This document shows positions 37,236 through 47,092 of a DNA stretch of 64,000 bases, in pieces. The translations under genes were made by a program, and so were the position numbers. A model generated the notes under the pieces. The model did not search any database and was not told where the DNA came from. It worked only from the letters and a program-made list of their open reading frames with translations. How positions within the stretch are numbered: position 1 is the first letter of the stretch; the number at the start of each line of letters is the position of its first letter. This DNA is from an uncultured Pelagibacteraceae bacterium (GTDB lineage: Bacteria; Pseudomonadota; Alphaproteobacteria; Pelagibacterales; Pelagibacteraceae), in NCBI GenBank assembly GCA_902588255.1, contig CACIOK010000001.1:1-64000 (forward strand), read 5' to 3'.

Positions 37236-38497
37236 TATTTGATAACTTTGTATCCAATATCTTTACGATAAAAGCCCTCATTCCAGTTAATTTTTTCAAT
37301 CATTTCAATGTTGCTATCTCTAGCTTCTTTAAAATTGTTAGATAAACTTACAAAATTTAGTACTCTTCCTCCATTTGATAAAATATTATTTTTTTCAATC
37401 TTGGTGCCAGCATGATAAATTTTTTGATTTGGTTTTAAAATTATTTGATCGAGATTTTTAATTAAAATATTATTTTTATAATTATCAGGATAACCCTTTG
37501 AGCATAAAACAATACATAAGCTATTTTGATTATGCCATTCGATTTCAATCTGAGCTAATTTTTTTTTAGTACAAGCTAAAATAATATCTAACAAATCAGT
37601 TTTTAATTTTGGGAGAATAGTTTGACATTCTGGATCTCCCATTCTTACGTTATATTCAATTAGGTAGGGTTCATTTTTAACAATCATTAATCCTGCATAT
37701 AAGAATCCATTGTATTCACAATTCATATCTTTAAGAGCATTTAAAGTTGGGTAAATAACTTTTTCTAATATCTTTTTATCCAAATCGATATTTATAAGTT
37801 TTGAGGGAGAATAAGCTCCCATGCCGCCTGTATTTTTACCAGTATCTCCTTCTCCTACTCTTTTATGATCTTGTGCTGTCTCAAATTTTTTAATATTTTT
37901 TCCATCACTTACAACAAAATAACTCATTTCTTCTCCAATAAGAAATTCTTCTAATAAAACTTTTTTAGCTTCACCAAATTTTCCATTGAAAATTTCTTCA
38001 ATTGCATTTTCAGCATTTTTCTTATCTTCACATATATAAACACCCTTTCCTGCTGCAAGCCCATCAGCTTTTACAACCATTGGAAATTTCGTGTTATTTA
38101 AAAATAATTTTGCTTTATTAATATTTTCAAAAATACCAAATTTTGCTGTTGGTATTTTATATTTATCACAAATTTTTTTTGTGAATATTTTAGAACCCTC
38201 GAGTTGTGATGCTAATTTGTTAGGTCCAAATATTGGAATATTATTATTTTCAAAAAAATCAACAATTCCTTCAACTAAAGGTTTTTCTGGTCCAACAACT
38301 ATTAATTCAATTTTTTTTGATATAATAAATTTTTTTAGTATCTCAAAATCGTCTATATTTATATCAACATTTTCTGCAATTTTTTGAGTACCAGCATTGC
38401 CAGGAAAACAATAAATTTTGCTAATTTTTTTTGATTTGCTTAGAGCCTCACATAAAGAGTGTTCTCTCCCACCGCTTCCAATTATTCCTACTTTCAT
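37235..38497 (-). CDS. purD: Phosphoribosylamine-glycine ligase (GAR synthetase)
   Basis: 420 residues, normal for PurD. VGIIGSGGREHSLCEALSKS opens the N domain, the ATP-grasp part has VKADGLAAGKGVYIC and GMGAYSPSKLI, and the metal-binding region includes YNVRMGDPECQTILPKL. It catalyses the second step of purine synthesis. Its start lies only 21 bases from the divergent DUF2093 start, so the promoters must overlap coding sequence or be minimal. Confidence 0.96.
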   Translation of the reverse strand: MKVGIIGSGGREHSLCEALSKSKKISKIYCFPGNAGTQKIAENVDINIDDFEILKKFIISKKIELIVVGPEKPLVEGIVDFFENNNIPIFGPNKLASQLEGSKIFTKKICDKYKIPTAKFGIFENINKAKLFLNNTKFPMVVKADGLAAGKGVYICEDKKNAENAIEEIFNGKFGEAKKVLLEEFLIGEEMSYFVVSDGKNIKKFETAQDHKRVGEGDTGKNTGGMGAYSPSKLINIDLDKKILEKVIYPTLNALKDMNCEYNGFLYAGLMIVKNEPYLIEYNVRMGDPECQTILPKLKTDLLDIILACTKKKLAQIEIEWHNQNSLCIVLCSKGYPDNYKNNILIKNLDQIILKPNQKIYHAGTKIEKNNILSNGGRVLNFVSLSNNFKEARDSNIEMIEKINWNEGFYRKDIGYKVIK

Positions 38498-38518
38498 GTA
38501 ATGATATATAAACTAAAA

Positions 38519-38716
38519 ATGCATAAAAAATTAGCAAAATTAAAGTACTTGGCAAATAATTTTGAAATTATTGAACAAGGAGATCATGTTATTTGTGCAG
38601 TTTCCGGAAAAGAAATTAATTTAAAAGACCTAAATTATTGGAATGTTGACTTGCAAGAAGCTTATTTTTCACACAAAGAAGCGCATTTAAAAAACGAAGA
38701 ATTGAAAAAAAATTAG
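38519..38716 (+). CDS. DUF2093 protein
   Basis: 65 residues from the ATG at 38519; upstream in-frame starts at 38501 and inside purD are less likely. The sequence LKYLANNFEIIEQGDHVICAVSGKEINLKDLNYWNVDLQEAY follows the DUF2093 pattern 'L-x-Y-L-x-x-x-F-x-I-x(3)-G-x-x-V-x-C-A-V-T/S-G' (quoted by QGDHVICAVSG and LNYWNVDLQEAY). The family is a small alphaproteobacterial one of unknown role; the Cys may bind metal. Divergent from purD and convergent with the lipid A acyltransferase gene. Confidence 0.82.
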   Translation: MHKKLAKLKYLANNFEIIEQGDHVICAVSGKEINLKDLNYWNVDLQEAYFSHKEAHLKNEELKKN

Positions 38717-38721
38717 TTTTT

Positions 38722-39582
38722 TTACTTCCACCTATCATGAGACCATATCCATTGATCAGGATTCTTTGAGATCATTTCTTCTAAAATTTTATTTAGCCTA
38801 TCAGTTATTTCTTCTAAAGATTTATTTTCATTAAAAAGGATTGGTTTATTAATGTGCATTTTAAAGTAAACGTCGTTCTTTCTTTCTATATAGACAGGAA
38901 CTACTTCAACATTGTATTTTTTAACTAACTGGGCAGGTATAGTTGTAGTTAAAGCCGATCTATTAAAGAACTTTGACTTAATACCTTCGCTCACTCTTTG
39001 ATCAATCATAAGAGCGATGGAGTATCCATCTTTAAAAACCTGCAATAGTTCTCTAGTTCCTGATTTACCTTTTCTTATTTGTTTTTTACAGATGTGGTTT
39101 AATCTTATTTTTTCCATGATGCCATTTAAAAAAATATTATTTAAAGGTCTATAAATTGCCGCAACATTTAAACCTGAATTTTCTAAATGCATAGCCATTA
39201 GTTCAAAGTTATTGAAATGACCAGAAATGAAAACTACTTTTTTTTTATTTTTTTTAATTTCCTCTAAATAATTAATTCCTTCAATTTCAATATATTTTTT
39301 GAAAATATTATTTTTAAATTTTTTTAAAAAAGGATATTCCGCAAGGATTCTTCCATAATTACCCCACATTTTTTTAATAATTTTTTTTCTATCTAAATCA
39401 TCAGATCCTATATTTGAATTTTTTAAATTATTTTCTATTTTTTTTTTTGATCTAAAAAAAGGACCAATTAAAATTCCAATTTTTTCTCCTAGACTTGATG
39501 CAGCTTTATATCCAATAATTTTAAAAATAATGAATAAAGTATAAACAAATATAAATTCAAAAAAATATTTTATAATTTTCAT
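38722..39582 (-). CDS. lpxL: Lipid A acyltransferase (LpxL/HtrB-type)
   Basis: 286 residues with one N-terminal membrane segment (about 6-26). The acyltransferase HX4(D/E) box is HFNNFE (about residues 121-126) and AIYRPLNN, RKGKSGTRELLQVF and MIDQRVSEGI match the LpxL/LpxM family. It adds a secondary acyl chain to Kdo-lipid A at the inner face of the inner membrane. Last gene of the msbA-waaA-lpxK-lpxL block, overlapping lpxK by 4 bases. Confidence 0.88.
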   Translation of the reverse strand: MKIIKYFFEFIFVYTLFIIFKIIGYKAASSLGEKIGILIGPFFRSKKKIENNLKNSNIGSDDLDRKKIIKKMWGNYGRILAEYPFLKKFKNNIFKKYIEIEGINYLEEIKKNKKKVVFISGHFNNFELMAMHLENSGLNVAAIYRPLNNIFLNGIMEKIRLNHICKKQIRKGKSGTRELLQVFKDGYSIALMIDQRVSEGIKSKFFNRSALTTTIPAQLVKKYNVEVVPVYIERKNDVYFKMHINKPILFNENKSLEEITDRLNKILEEMISKNPDQWIWSHDRWK

Positions 39583-40544
39583 AATTTACTTTTAATTAAA
39601 TTAATAAATTCGTTCTTATTTTCAATTTCTAAATCGACTTCAATATAATCGCAACTTTGTTTTTGTTCTTCATTCATTCTAGAATAATCTTTTTCAGTTG
39701 TAACAATTTTTACTGACTCCACATCATTTTTTTTAATAACATCTGGTCCTCGAGCAAGAAATGCATCTCCTATAATTTCATTAAAATCTCTTTTTGAATA
39801 ATTATGATGATCAGGAAATGAGTATGTTCTCAATACGTCAATATAATTTTCTTTTAACAGCTCAAAAAAGTTTGATGGATTTCCAATTCCAGCAAAAGCT
39901 ATAGCTTTTTTATTTTTAAATTTATCCAAATTTTTTATTTTATATTTTGAATAAAATATTTTTACATTATTATTTATTTTTTTTATTTTATTCTCAAATT
40001 GTAAATTTTTATTACCATTTATTAAAACACAATCAGCTCGTTTAATTGATTTCATACCTTCTCTAAGCGGACCTGATGGAATTATAAAACCATTTCCTAT
40101 CAGCTGCTGAGAATTAAAACATAAAATTGAAAAGTCCTTTTTAATAGAGAAATCTTGGAACCCATCGTCTAAAATCGCAACATCATGTTTAGATGAAATT
40201 AATGAATTAATCGCTTCTCGTCTATTTTTGTTTGAATAAACTTTAGCAATTTTCTTTAGCATTTTTATTTCGTCATCTAAATAATCATAACCCTTTTTTA
40301 CAAAACCAGGATTCTTTCCATAGGATTTAACAATTTTAAATATTTCTGCAGCCAAAGGGGTTTTGCCTGTGCCACCTATATAAATATTACCAACACAAAT
40401 AACTGGTATTTGAAATTTATTTTCGATTTTTAGAGCTCTTCTTATATAAGATGTTAACAAAAATATAAATGATAGTGGCAATAGAATTATTACCCAAAAA
40501 GATATTCTTGGAACATCCCAAAATTTAGGTTTGTTAAGTTTCAT
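39579..40544 (-). CDS. lpxK: Tetraacyldisaccharide 4'-kinase
   Basis: 321 residues. The N-terminal membrane helix (about 17-37) precedes the P-loop VGNIYIGGTGKTPLA (about residues 50-64), with DDGFQDFSI and GPLREGMKS typical of LpxK. It phosphorylates the lipid A precursor at the 4' position. It overlaps both neighbours (waaA, lpxL) by 4 bases, so one mRNA is certain in practice. Confidence 0.94.
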   Translation of the reverse strand: MKLNKPKFWDVPRISFWVIILLPLSFIFLLTSYIRRALKIENKFQIPVICVGNIYIGGTGKTPLAAEIFKIVKSYGKNPGFVKKGYDYLDDEIKMLKKIAKVYSNKNRREAINSLISSKHDVAILDDGFQDFSIKKDFSILCFNSQQLIGNGFIIPSGPLREGMKSIKRADCVLINGNKNLQFENKIKKINNNVKIFYSKYKIKNLDKFKNKKAIAFAGIGNPSNFFELLKENYIDVLRTYSFPDHHNYSKRDFNEIIGDAFLARGPDVIKKNDVESVKIVTTEKDYSRMNEEQKQSCDYIEVDLEIENKNEFINLIKSKL

Positions 40545-41797
40545 ATTTTATTTAAGTAAAATTTAAACTCGAATAATGTTTTTTCTAGAATTCTTTTTCC
40601 TAATTTATTAATTTTATCCTCTAAATTTTTCGACTCTTTATTTTTTTTCATTAAAATACCAACTTTGCTTGTGAGTTGCTCTATATTATTTACTTTGTAA
40701 GAAACTTTATTTTTTTCTAAAAGTTTATAAACTTCTTTAAAATTTTTTACATAGGGACCGTAAATAATTTTGCAACCATTTCTTGCAGCCTCTATAGGAT
40801 TTTGACCTCCATGTTTAATTAGTGAGCCACCTAAAAAAACAGTGTTATTTGTTTTAAAGAATGAATTAGTTTCTCCGTATGTGTCTACAATATAAATGTC
40901 AGTATTTTTTTTAATACTTTTTTTGGAGCTGTGACAATGAATGTTTAAATTCAAATCTTGCAGTGAATTTACTATATCCCCAGTTCTTTGAATATGTCTT
41001 GGAATTATAAAAGTGACGAGGTTTTTTATTTTCTTTTTAAGTTTTAGATGCACGTTAGCGCACATAGCTTCCTCATTATCATGAGTGCTTGCAGCGCACC
41101 AATAATTTTTATTTTTTGTAAATTTTTTAACTTTTGAATTGATTTTGCTTTTTAATAAATGTTCATTTTCAGAAAATTTAATATTTCCTAAAAATTTAAT
41201 TTTTTTAACCTTTAAGCTTTTGAGATATCCAATAGTTTCTTTATTTTGAGGAAATGTTATGTCAAAGCAATTAAATATTTTTAATGCAAATGATTTAAAA
41301 TATAACCATCTTTTAAAAGAGTTTCTTGTAATTCTTGCGTTTAATAAAATAATTGGAATATTTTTTTTATTAATACTTAAAAGCATATTAGGCCAAATTT
41401 CGGAGTCAATAAAAATAACCAAACTTGGTTTCCAAAAATTTAAAAATTTTTCTGTAAAGCTTAATTTATCAATAGGAAAAAATTGATGAATAGTTTTTTT
41501 AAATTTAAATTTTTTAAATATTTTTGAAGAACTCAGTGTTGATGATGTAACTAATATTTGATTAATTTTTTTTTCTTTTTCTAATTTTTCAATTAAAGGA
41601 ACTATACTTTTTATTTCTCCAACGCTAGCACCGTGAAACCATATAAGATTTCCATTTTTTCTTTTTTCTGAAAAAAAACAAAATTTTTCTTTGAATCTTG
41701 ATAAGTCTTCTTTTTTTTTAAATAGACGAATTATTAATATTATTGGTGAAAATATTATAACAAGATTAATTAATAATCTGTATATAATTAATATCAT
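40541..41797 (-). CDS. waaA: 3-deoxy-D-manno-octulosonic acid transferase
   Basis: 418 residues, GT30. N-terminal membrane anchor (about 2-22), then LIWFHGASVGEIKSIVPL with the Kdo-transferase signature, and C-terminal FLGGSLIKHGGQNPIEAA for the nucleotide-sugar (CMP-Kdo) site. It adds Kdo residues to lipid IVA. Placed directly between msbA (adjacent) and lpxK (4-base overlap). Number of Kdo residues added cannot be read from sequence. Confidence 0.94.
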   Translation of the reverse strand: MILIIYRLLINLVIIFSPIILIIRLFKKKEDLSRFKEKFCFFSEKRKNGNLIWFHGASVGEIKSIVPLIEKLEKEKKINQILVTSSTLSSSKIFKKFKFKKTIHQFFPIDKLSFTEKFLNFWKPSLVIFIDSEIWPNMLLSINKKNIPIILLNARITRNSFKRWLYFKSFALKIFNCFDITFPQNKETIGYLKSLKVKKIKFLGNIKFSENEHLLKSKINSKVKKFTKNKNYWCAASTHDNEEAMCANVHLKLKKKIKNLVTFIIPRHIQRTGDIVNSLQDLNLNIHCHSSKKSIKKNTDIYIVDTYGETNSFFKTNNTVFLGGSLIKHGGQNPIEAARNGCKIIYGPYVKNFKEVYKLLEKNKVSYKVNNIEQLTSKVGILMKKNKESKNLEDKINKLGKRILEKTLFEFKFYLNKI

Positions 41798-43540
41798 TTA
41801 ATTTTTTCTTAGTTGTTTATCATAAAAATTTTTATAAATTTCAGATTTTGATAGTAAATATTCATGATTTCCTTCAGCAATTACTTCGCCAGCATTTATA
41901 ACATATATTTTTTCTGCGTTTAGAACTGTTGATAGTCTATGGGCAATGACTACTGTAGTTTTATTTTTTGTTAATTGAGTTATTGCGACTTGAATTTTAC
42001 TTTCTGTTTCAGCATCGAGAGATGAAGTTGCTTCATCCAAAAGGATTATTGGACTTTTTTTAAGCATAGCTCTTGCTATTGATAAACGTTGTTTTTCACC
42101 TCCAGATAACCTAACTCCATTTTCTCCTATTATAGTATTATATTTATTAGGTAATTTTTGAATAAATTCGTCAGCATAAGAATTTTTTGATGCTTTTAAC
42201 ATCTCTTCCTCTGATGCATCTATTTTAGCATATAAAATATTATTTTTTATTGTATCATCAAACAAAGTTGTTTCTTGACTTACAAGAGAAATATTTTTTC
42301 TTAATGAATAAATGTTTGTTTTATAAATTGATTGATTATCAATTCTAATATCTCCTGTTTTACAGTCATAAAATCTTGGAATTAAATTTAATATTGTTGA
42401 TTTACCTGCTCCACTTAGCCCAACTAATGCTGTCATTTTTCCACCATTTATTTTTAGGTTGGCAGATTTTAAAATTATTTTTTCTTCAGAATTATAATGA
42501 AAATTAACGTCTTCAAAGTTAATATCACATTTATTTATGTTTAAGTCGGGTAAATTTGGATTATCTTTTACTTCGTTTACAATATCAACTATTGGTAAAA
42601 TTCTTTTTGCAGCAATTAGACCTTGATTTATAGCTATATGAAGTCCCGTAAGTGACCTAACTGGTTGATAAGCAAGCATCATTGCGGCTAAAAAAGAAAA
42701 AAAATTATTAATTTCTAATTCATTATTCTCAATTAATTTACCCGAATAAAATACCAGACTAGCTATCATTATACCTGTTAAAATTTCCATCACCGGGGCC
42801 GTACGATGAAAAACGATTGTCATTTTTTTCGTTTTTTCCTTCATTTTATCCAAATTTTCACCTGACCTTAATCTTTCATATTTTTCAGCTTGAAAAATTT
42901 TAATTAGTTTATGATTTTTTAATATTTCAATTAAACTAGTAGTAAAAAAACTTGCATGTATCAAAAATTCATTTGAGACTTTTGACATTCTTTTACCTAA
43001 TGTTCTTGATATTAACGTTGCAATTGGGATCATTATTATTGCTACCATTGAAAGCTTCCAATTTTGGTAAAACATTACAGTTAGTAATGCTATTAGTGTC
43101 AAACTATCTTTAAATAAACTTAAAACAGCAGTACTTATTAACATATTCAACAGAGCTACATCAGTTGTAAGTTTTGAAATAAATTTACCAGTATGCATTT
43201 TATCAATATACTGAGTGTCTGAATAAATTAGAGATTTAATCATATCTTTTTGAACACTTGTTTTAACTTCTTCTCCAACATTTATCATAAGTAATTTGGC
43301 GATATAAACAGACAGCCCCTTTATGGCAAAAGCAACTATGATAAAAAAAGGTATTAAATAAATTAGAGTTTTATCCTTTTCTATAAAAATTTTTTCAATA
43401 GCAGGATCTAATAAATATGCAATAGCCGAAGTACTGCCTGCAACCAGGAATGAAAGTAAAATGGCTAATAAAATTTTTTTTGCATGCTTAAGTGTGTAAT
43501 CTTTATAAAGTCTTTTTATGATATCGATATCTTTAAACAT
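41798..43540 (-). CDS. msbA: Lipid A exporter MsbA (ABC transporter)
   Basis: 580 residues: six membrane helices in the first 320, then an ATP-binding domain. Walker A GLSGAGKSTILNLI (about 373), signature LSGGEKQRLSIARAM (about 481), Walker B IILLDEATSSLDAE, and H-loop VIAHRLSTV are all present. It flips lipid A-core across the inner membrane. The frame extends to a TTG at 43555 but the ATG at 43540 gives the sensible start and leaves an 8-base overlap with ubiA. Context with waaA and lpxK supports MsbA over other lipid exporters. Confidence 0.92.
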   Translation of the reverse strand: MFKDIDIIKRLYKDYTLKHAKKILLAILLSFLVAGSTSAIAYLLDPAIEKIFIEKDKTLIYLIPFFIIVAFAIKGLSVYIAKLLMINVGEEVKTSVQKDMIKSLIYSDTQYIDKMHTGKFISKLTTDVALLNMLISTAVLSLFKDSLTLIALLTVMFYQNWKLSMVAIIMIPIATLISRTLGKRMSKVSNEFLIHASFFTTSLIEILKNHKLIKIFQAEKYERLRSGENLDKMKEKTKKMTIVFHRTAPVMEILTGIMIASLVFYSGKLIENNELEINNFFSFLAAMMLAYQPVRSLTGLHIAINQGLIAAKRILPIVDIVNEVKDNPNLPDLNINKCDINFEDVNFHYNSEEKIILKSANLKINGGKMTALVGLSGAGKSTILNLIPRFYDCKTGDIRIDNQSIYKTNIYSLRKNISLVSQETTLFDDTIKNNILYAKIDASEEEMLKASKNSYADEFIQKLPNKYNTIIGENGVRLSGGEKQRLSIARAMLKKSPIILLDEATSSLDAETESKIQVAITQLTKNKTTVVIAHRLSTVLNAEKIYVINAGEVIAEGNHEYLLSKSEIYKNFYDKQLRKN

Positions 43541-44405
43541 TAAAAAGCTTTCCAATTAAAATATTTATAAAAATCAAAAATCCAAAAAAATTGTTACTTT
43601 TAAAAATTTTTAAACAATTATCAGTATCATTTAATCTGAATTTTTTTATTTGATAAAAAAATAAATGAAAAATAGGAACTGATAAGAAAAAATAAAAAAA
43701 ATAACTAAATTTCATATATATCCCTACCGTTAGTATAGATAACATAAATATTAAATAACATATTATTAAAAATAAATTTGGATTCTTTTTAAATTTTATA
43801 GAAGTTGATTTTACACCTATTATTTCATCATCTTTTAAGTCTTGATATCCATATATTGTGTCGTAACCAAGTGTCCAAAATATGGCTCCTAAATAAAATA
43901 CTATAGGTATGATATCTAAATTATTTTTTACAGCTACCCAGCCAAGAATTAGACCATAGTTAAATGTAATTCCTAAAAATAATTGAGGCCAATAGGTAAA
44001 TCTCTTCATCAAAGGGTAAGTAAAGGCTAAAGGCATAGATCCTAAAGCAAGTAAAATTGTGTAAATATTAAAATTAACTAATACTAGAAGAGCTAGCAAA
44101 CATAGCATTGCAGTATATACCAAGGCTAATCTTATTGAGATTTTTCCTGCAGCGATAGGTCTATTTTTGGTTCTTGAAACTTTTTTATCAAATTCTTTAT
44201 CTGATATATCGTTTACTATACAGCCAGCTGATCTCATTAAAATTGATCCCAGCAAAAACAAAAATAGATAAAAAAAATAATTATCAAGATTATTTGTAAA
44301 ATCAAATGCAATTGTTAGACCCCATGCGCAAGGCCAAAATAACAGCATAAAACCTATTGGCTTTTTTAATCTTGTAAGTTCTATAAAAAGATTTAGCTGA
44401 TTCAT
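43533..44405 (-). CDS. ubiA: 4-hydroxybenzoate polyprenyltransferase
   Basis: 290 residues with about eight membrane helices. The two Asp-rich motifs of UbiA prenyltransferases are seen: SAGCIVNDISDKEFDKKV (about residues 60-77) and GYDTIYGYQDLKDDEIIG (about 180-197). RTKNRPIAAGKIS follows the first. It condenses 4-hydroxybenzoate with a polyprenyl diphosphate in ubiquinone synthesis. Its 3' end overlaps msbA by 8 bases. ctaB elsewhere in the window is a paralogue of the same fold. Confidence 0.92.
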   Translation of the reverse strand: MNQLNLFIELTRLKKPIGFMLLFWPCAWGLTIAFDFTNNLDNYFFYLFLFLLGSILMRSAGCIVNDISDKEFDKKVSRTKNRPIAAGKISIRLALVYTAMLCLLALLVLVNFNIYTILLALGSMPLAFTYPLMKRFTYWPQLFLGITFNYGLILGWVAVKNNLDIIPIVFYLGAIFWTLGYDTIYGYQDLKDDEIIGVKSTSIKFKKNPNLFLIICYLIFMLSILTVGIYMKFSYFFYFFLSVPIFHLFFYQIKKFRLNDTDNCLKIFKSNNFFGFLIFINILIGKLFNV

Positions 44406-44457
44406 TAAATTTTACTTGTAAATAGCAAAGGCTAGATTCATAATCAAATTGATTCGT

Positions 44458-44862
44458 ATGAATATAGATTATACCGTAACAGCTTTAATGTTTCCTGCTA
44501 TACCATTGCTAATGAGCGTCTATAGCAACAGGTTTCACACTCTTAGTAAATTAATAAGAGAGCTTCATGATGAACATGTTTATGAAAAGCATATACCCCC
44601 AGAATGGAAAAAACAGTTTATAAACCTTAGTAGCAGAATATCAATTCTTAGATGGACAATAATGTTCGCTGCATTTGGTTTCTTATTCAATATGCTTACG
44701 GTCTTTGCTCTTTATCTTGATGAAGTATTTATAGCGAGAGTCATATTTGGATCATGCTGTTTATCTATGATAATTTCAATAATATTTTTTATCAGGGAAA
44801 TTCAAACCTCAACTAATGCACTTAATTTGCATATGTCTGACATGGATGTTAAAATAGATTAA
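44458..44862 (+). CDS. DUF2721 membrane protein
   Basis: 134 residues from the ATG at 44458 (a TTG lies at 44449). Three membrane segments: about 6-22, 65-88 and 96-115. PAIPLLMSVYSNRFHTLSKLIRELHDE matches the DUF2721 pattern (quoted by VYSNRFHTLSKLIREL). No function is known for the family. The stop shares a TTAA palindrome with the quinone oxidoreductase stop; divergent from ubiA. Confidence 0.78.
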   Translation: MNIDYTVTALMFPAIPLLMSVYSNRFHTLSKLIRELHDEHVYEKHIPPEWKKQFINLSSRISILRWTIMFAAFGFLFNMLTVFALYLDEVFIARVIFGSCCLSMIISIIFFIREIQTSTNALNLHMSDMDVKID

Positions 44863-45833
44863 TTTGGAACTATAATTGCTGGTCCTAAAATTTTTCGAGA
44901 CTCTAAATCTTTATGAGCCTCAACAACATTATCTAAGCTATATTTTTTAAAAATTTCAATTTTAATTTTACCAGTTTCAATTTTTTCAAATAATAATTTT
45001 GCACCTTCTTCAATTTGTTTCTTTGTTCCTAAATAATGTTGCATTGAAGGTCGAACAAGATACAAGCCTTTTGGTTGAAGTAGCTTGGGAACATTTACAT
45101 CAGATAAAGGTCCAGAAGCATTTCCAAAAGATACCATCATACCTCTTATCTCTAAGCAGTTTAATGATCCTTCAAACGTATTTTTCCCAACTCCATCATA
45201 AACAACAGGAACACCTTTTTCAGCTGTAATTTCTAAAACTTTTTTTGAAAAATTTTCTTTGTTATAATTTATAACTTCGTCATAACCATAACTTTTTGCT
45301 TTACTTATTTTTTCGTCAGATCCTACAGTTCCTATAACTTTACATCCCAGAGATTTTGCCCATTGACCAAATATTTGACCAACGCCACCTGCTGCTGCAT
45401 GAAACAGTATAGTTTGACCTGATTTGACCGGATAAGTTTTGTGTAATAAATAAAAAGTTGTTAAGCCTTTAGTCATTAACGTTGCAGCTACTTCAAGATC
45501 AATACCATCAGGAACTTTTACGATATTTTTAGTTGGATAATTTCTATGTGTTGAGTAAGCCCCAAGAGGCATTCCTGCGTAAGAAACTTTATCACCAACT
45601 TTAAATTCTTTTACATTTGATCCAATTTCTTTAATTATTCCTGCACCTTCAGCTCCAATTCCAGATGGAAGTTTTAAAGGATAAAGTCCCGATCTATGAT
45701 AAGTGTCAATATAATTTAGGCCTATAGCCTTATGTTCTATCGTAACTTCATCTTCTTTAGGTTTGCTAAGTTTTATGTCTTTTATTTCTAGTACTTCTGG
45801 ACCACCATTTTTTGAAATTTGGATAGCTTTCAT
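44859..45833 (-). CDS. qor: NADPH:quinone oxidoreductase-like (zeta-crystallin type MDR)
   Basis: 324 residues of the medium-chain dehydrogenase family. No structural or catalytic zinc ligands are seen, which places it with Qor. VPSGIGAEGAGIIKEIG opens the catalytic domain and LFHAAAGGVGQIFGQWAKSLG (quoted by AAAGGVGQIFGQW) is the Rossmann NADPH loop. It reduces quinones or enals. It overlaps the pirin gene by 4 bases, at the end of the RHH-like/DoxX/pirin operon. Confidence 0.9.
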   Translation of the reverse strand: MKAIQISKNGGPEVLEIKDIKLSKPKEDEVTIEHKAIGLNYIDTYHRSGLYPLKLPSGIGAEGAGIIKEIGSNVKEFKVGDKVSYAGMPLGAYSTHRNYPTKNIVKVPDGIDLEVAATLMTKGLTTFYLLHKTYPVKSGQTILFHAAAGGVGQIFGQWAKSLGCKVIGTVGSDEKISKAKSYGYDEVINYNKENFSKKVLEITAEKGVPVVYDGVGKNTFEGSLNCLEIRGMMVSFGNASGPLSDVNVPKLLQPKGLYLVRPSMQHYLGTKKQIEEGAKLLFEKIETGKIKIEIFKKYSLDNVVEAHKDLESRKILGPAIIVPN

Positions 45834-46666
45834 TTTACAAAAGTTCCATTATGATAATCATTAACAGCCTCAAGTATTTCTGATTTTGTATTCATAACAA
45901 ACGGACCACCTCTCGCAATTTCTTCATTAATAGGTTTTCCAGAAATAAGCAAGAATTTTGAATTTAATTTACTTTTAATTTTAAGTTCTTCACCTTTAGT
46001 TAACAATATTAGAGTGGACCTTTTAACAGTATTATGTTTTTTTTCTCCAATTATTATTTCTCCATCAACAAGATAAACAAAAGAATTATGAGTAGTTGGT
46101 AGTTTAAAATGAAATTCTTTACCTTTTTTTAATTCTACATCAAAATAGATTGGTTCTACATTGTGCTCTTTTATCGGTCCTTCAGCATTTTGAAATTTTC
46201 CTGCTATTGTTTTTACTTCTTTATCTTCATCCTTATAAACTTTCACTTCATTAGCATTAATATAAATATAGTCAGGTTTACTCATTTTAAGTTTAGCTGG
46301 CATATTTATCCATAATTGAAACCCTTGAAGCTTTCCACCAGACATTGCTGGCATTTCAGAGTGTATTATACCACTTCCAGTTTTCATCCATTGAACGTCT
46401 CCAGCTTTCATTCTTCCTTTTGCTCCGGTACTATCCTGATGTTCAAATTCTCCATGCAACATATAAGTTACTGTTTCAATTCCTCTGTGAGGGTGGGCAG
46501 GAAAACCACCAATATAATCATCTTTATCTTCTGATCCAAATTCATCTAACATTAAAAAAGGATCAAAATAGTTAGGTTCAACACCAATACTTCTTTTTAA
46601 TTTAACTCCAGCACCATCAGATGCCTGAATTGGATTAATAATTCTATTTACTTCAATTTTTTTCAA
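45830..46666 (-). CDS. Pirin-family protein
   Basis: 278 residues, two cupin folds. The pirin metal-site stretch is GFPAHPHRGIETVTYMLHGEFEHQDS (about residues 54-79, quoted by AHPHRGIETVTYML), with GDVQWMKTGSGIIHSEMP following. Bacterial pirins include quercetin dioxygenases and redox sensors; the role here is unknown. Adjacent to DoxX (1-base gap) and overlapping qor, which suggests a redox or electrophile response unit. Confidence 0.9.
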   Translation of the reverse strand: MKKIEVNRIINPIQASDGAGVKLKRSIGVEPNYFDPFLMLDEFGSEDKDDYIGGFPAHPHRGIETVTYMLHGEFEHQDSTGAKGRMKAGDVQWMKTGSGIIHSEMPAMSGGKLQGFQLWINMPAKLKMSKPDYIYINANEVKVYKDEDKEVKTIAGKFQNAEGPIKEHNVEPIYFDVELKKGKEFHFKLPTTHNSFVYLVDGEIIIGEKKHNTVKRSTLILLTKGEELKIKSKLNSKFLLISGKPINEEIARGGPFVMNTKSEILEAVNDYHNGTFVK

Positions 46667-47092
46667 TTATTTATTTCCTTTAATTAAAAAATATAAAGCA
46701 ATTATAAAAAGAAAAATTTGTTCACTGGTAAATAGCTTTGTTGTAATGAACCAATCTCTATGAGCTAATGCAAAAGCATTAATCATAACAATAGTAATAG
46801 CTAATGCGCTTACTCTCGTCATTAGATTACCAATAGAACCTTTTATAAGGCCGCCAATAATTAAAAATAATCCAGCTCCTAATTCAGTAAGTGCAACAAA
46901 CGATGCAAGAAAAGGAGAAAAACCAAAATATTCTATCAAAACTTCTGGTGGCAATGGAAATTTACTTAACCCATGAATACTAAAAGCTATCCCAAGACCC
47001 AATCTTATTAACCAAGGAGATAAAAATTGTAAGCTTGAAAAAAACTTATTTAACTTATTATCTAATTTATCCATATCTTTTTTTATCCACAT
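46667..47092 (-). CDS. DoxX-family membrane protein
   Basis: 141 residues with four membrane helices. LIRLGLGIAFSIHGLSKF (about residues 30-47) and ALTELGAGLFLIIGGL match DoxX. Members work as thiol/quinone-linked membrane subunits. The ATG at 47092 overlaps the stop of the small RHH-like gene; an inner ATG at 47074 is also possible. Second gene of the operon. Confidence 0.85.
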   Translation of the reverse strand: MWIKKDMDKLDNKLNKFFSSLQFLSPWLIRLGLGIAFSIHGLSKFPLPPEVLIEYFGFSPFLASFVALTELGAGLFLIIGGLIKGSIGNLMTRVSALAITIVMINAFALAHRDWFITTKLFTSEQIFLFIIALYFLIKGNK

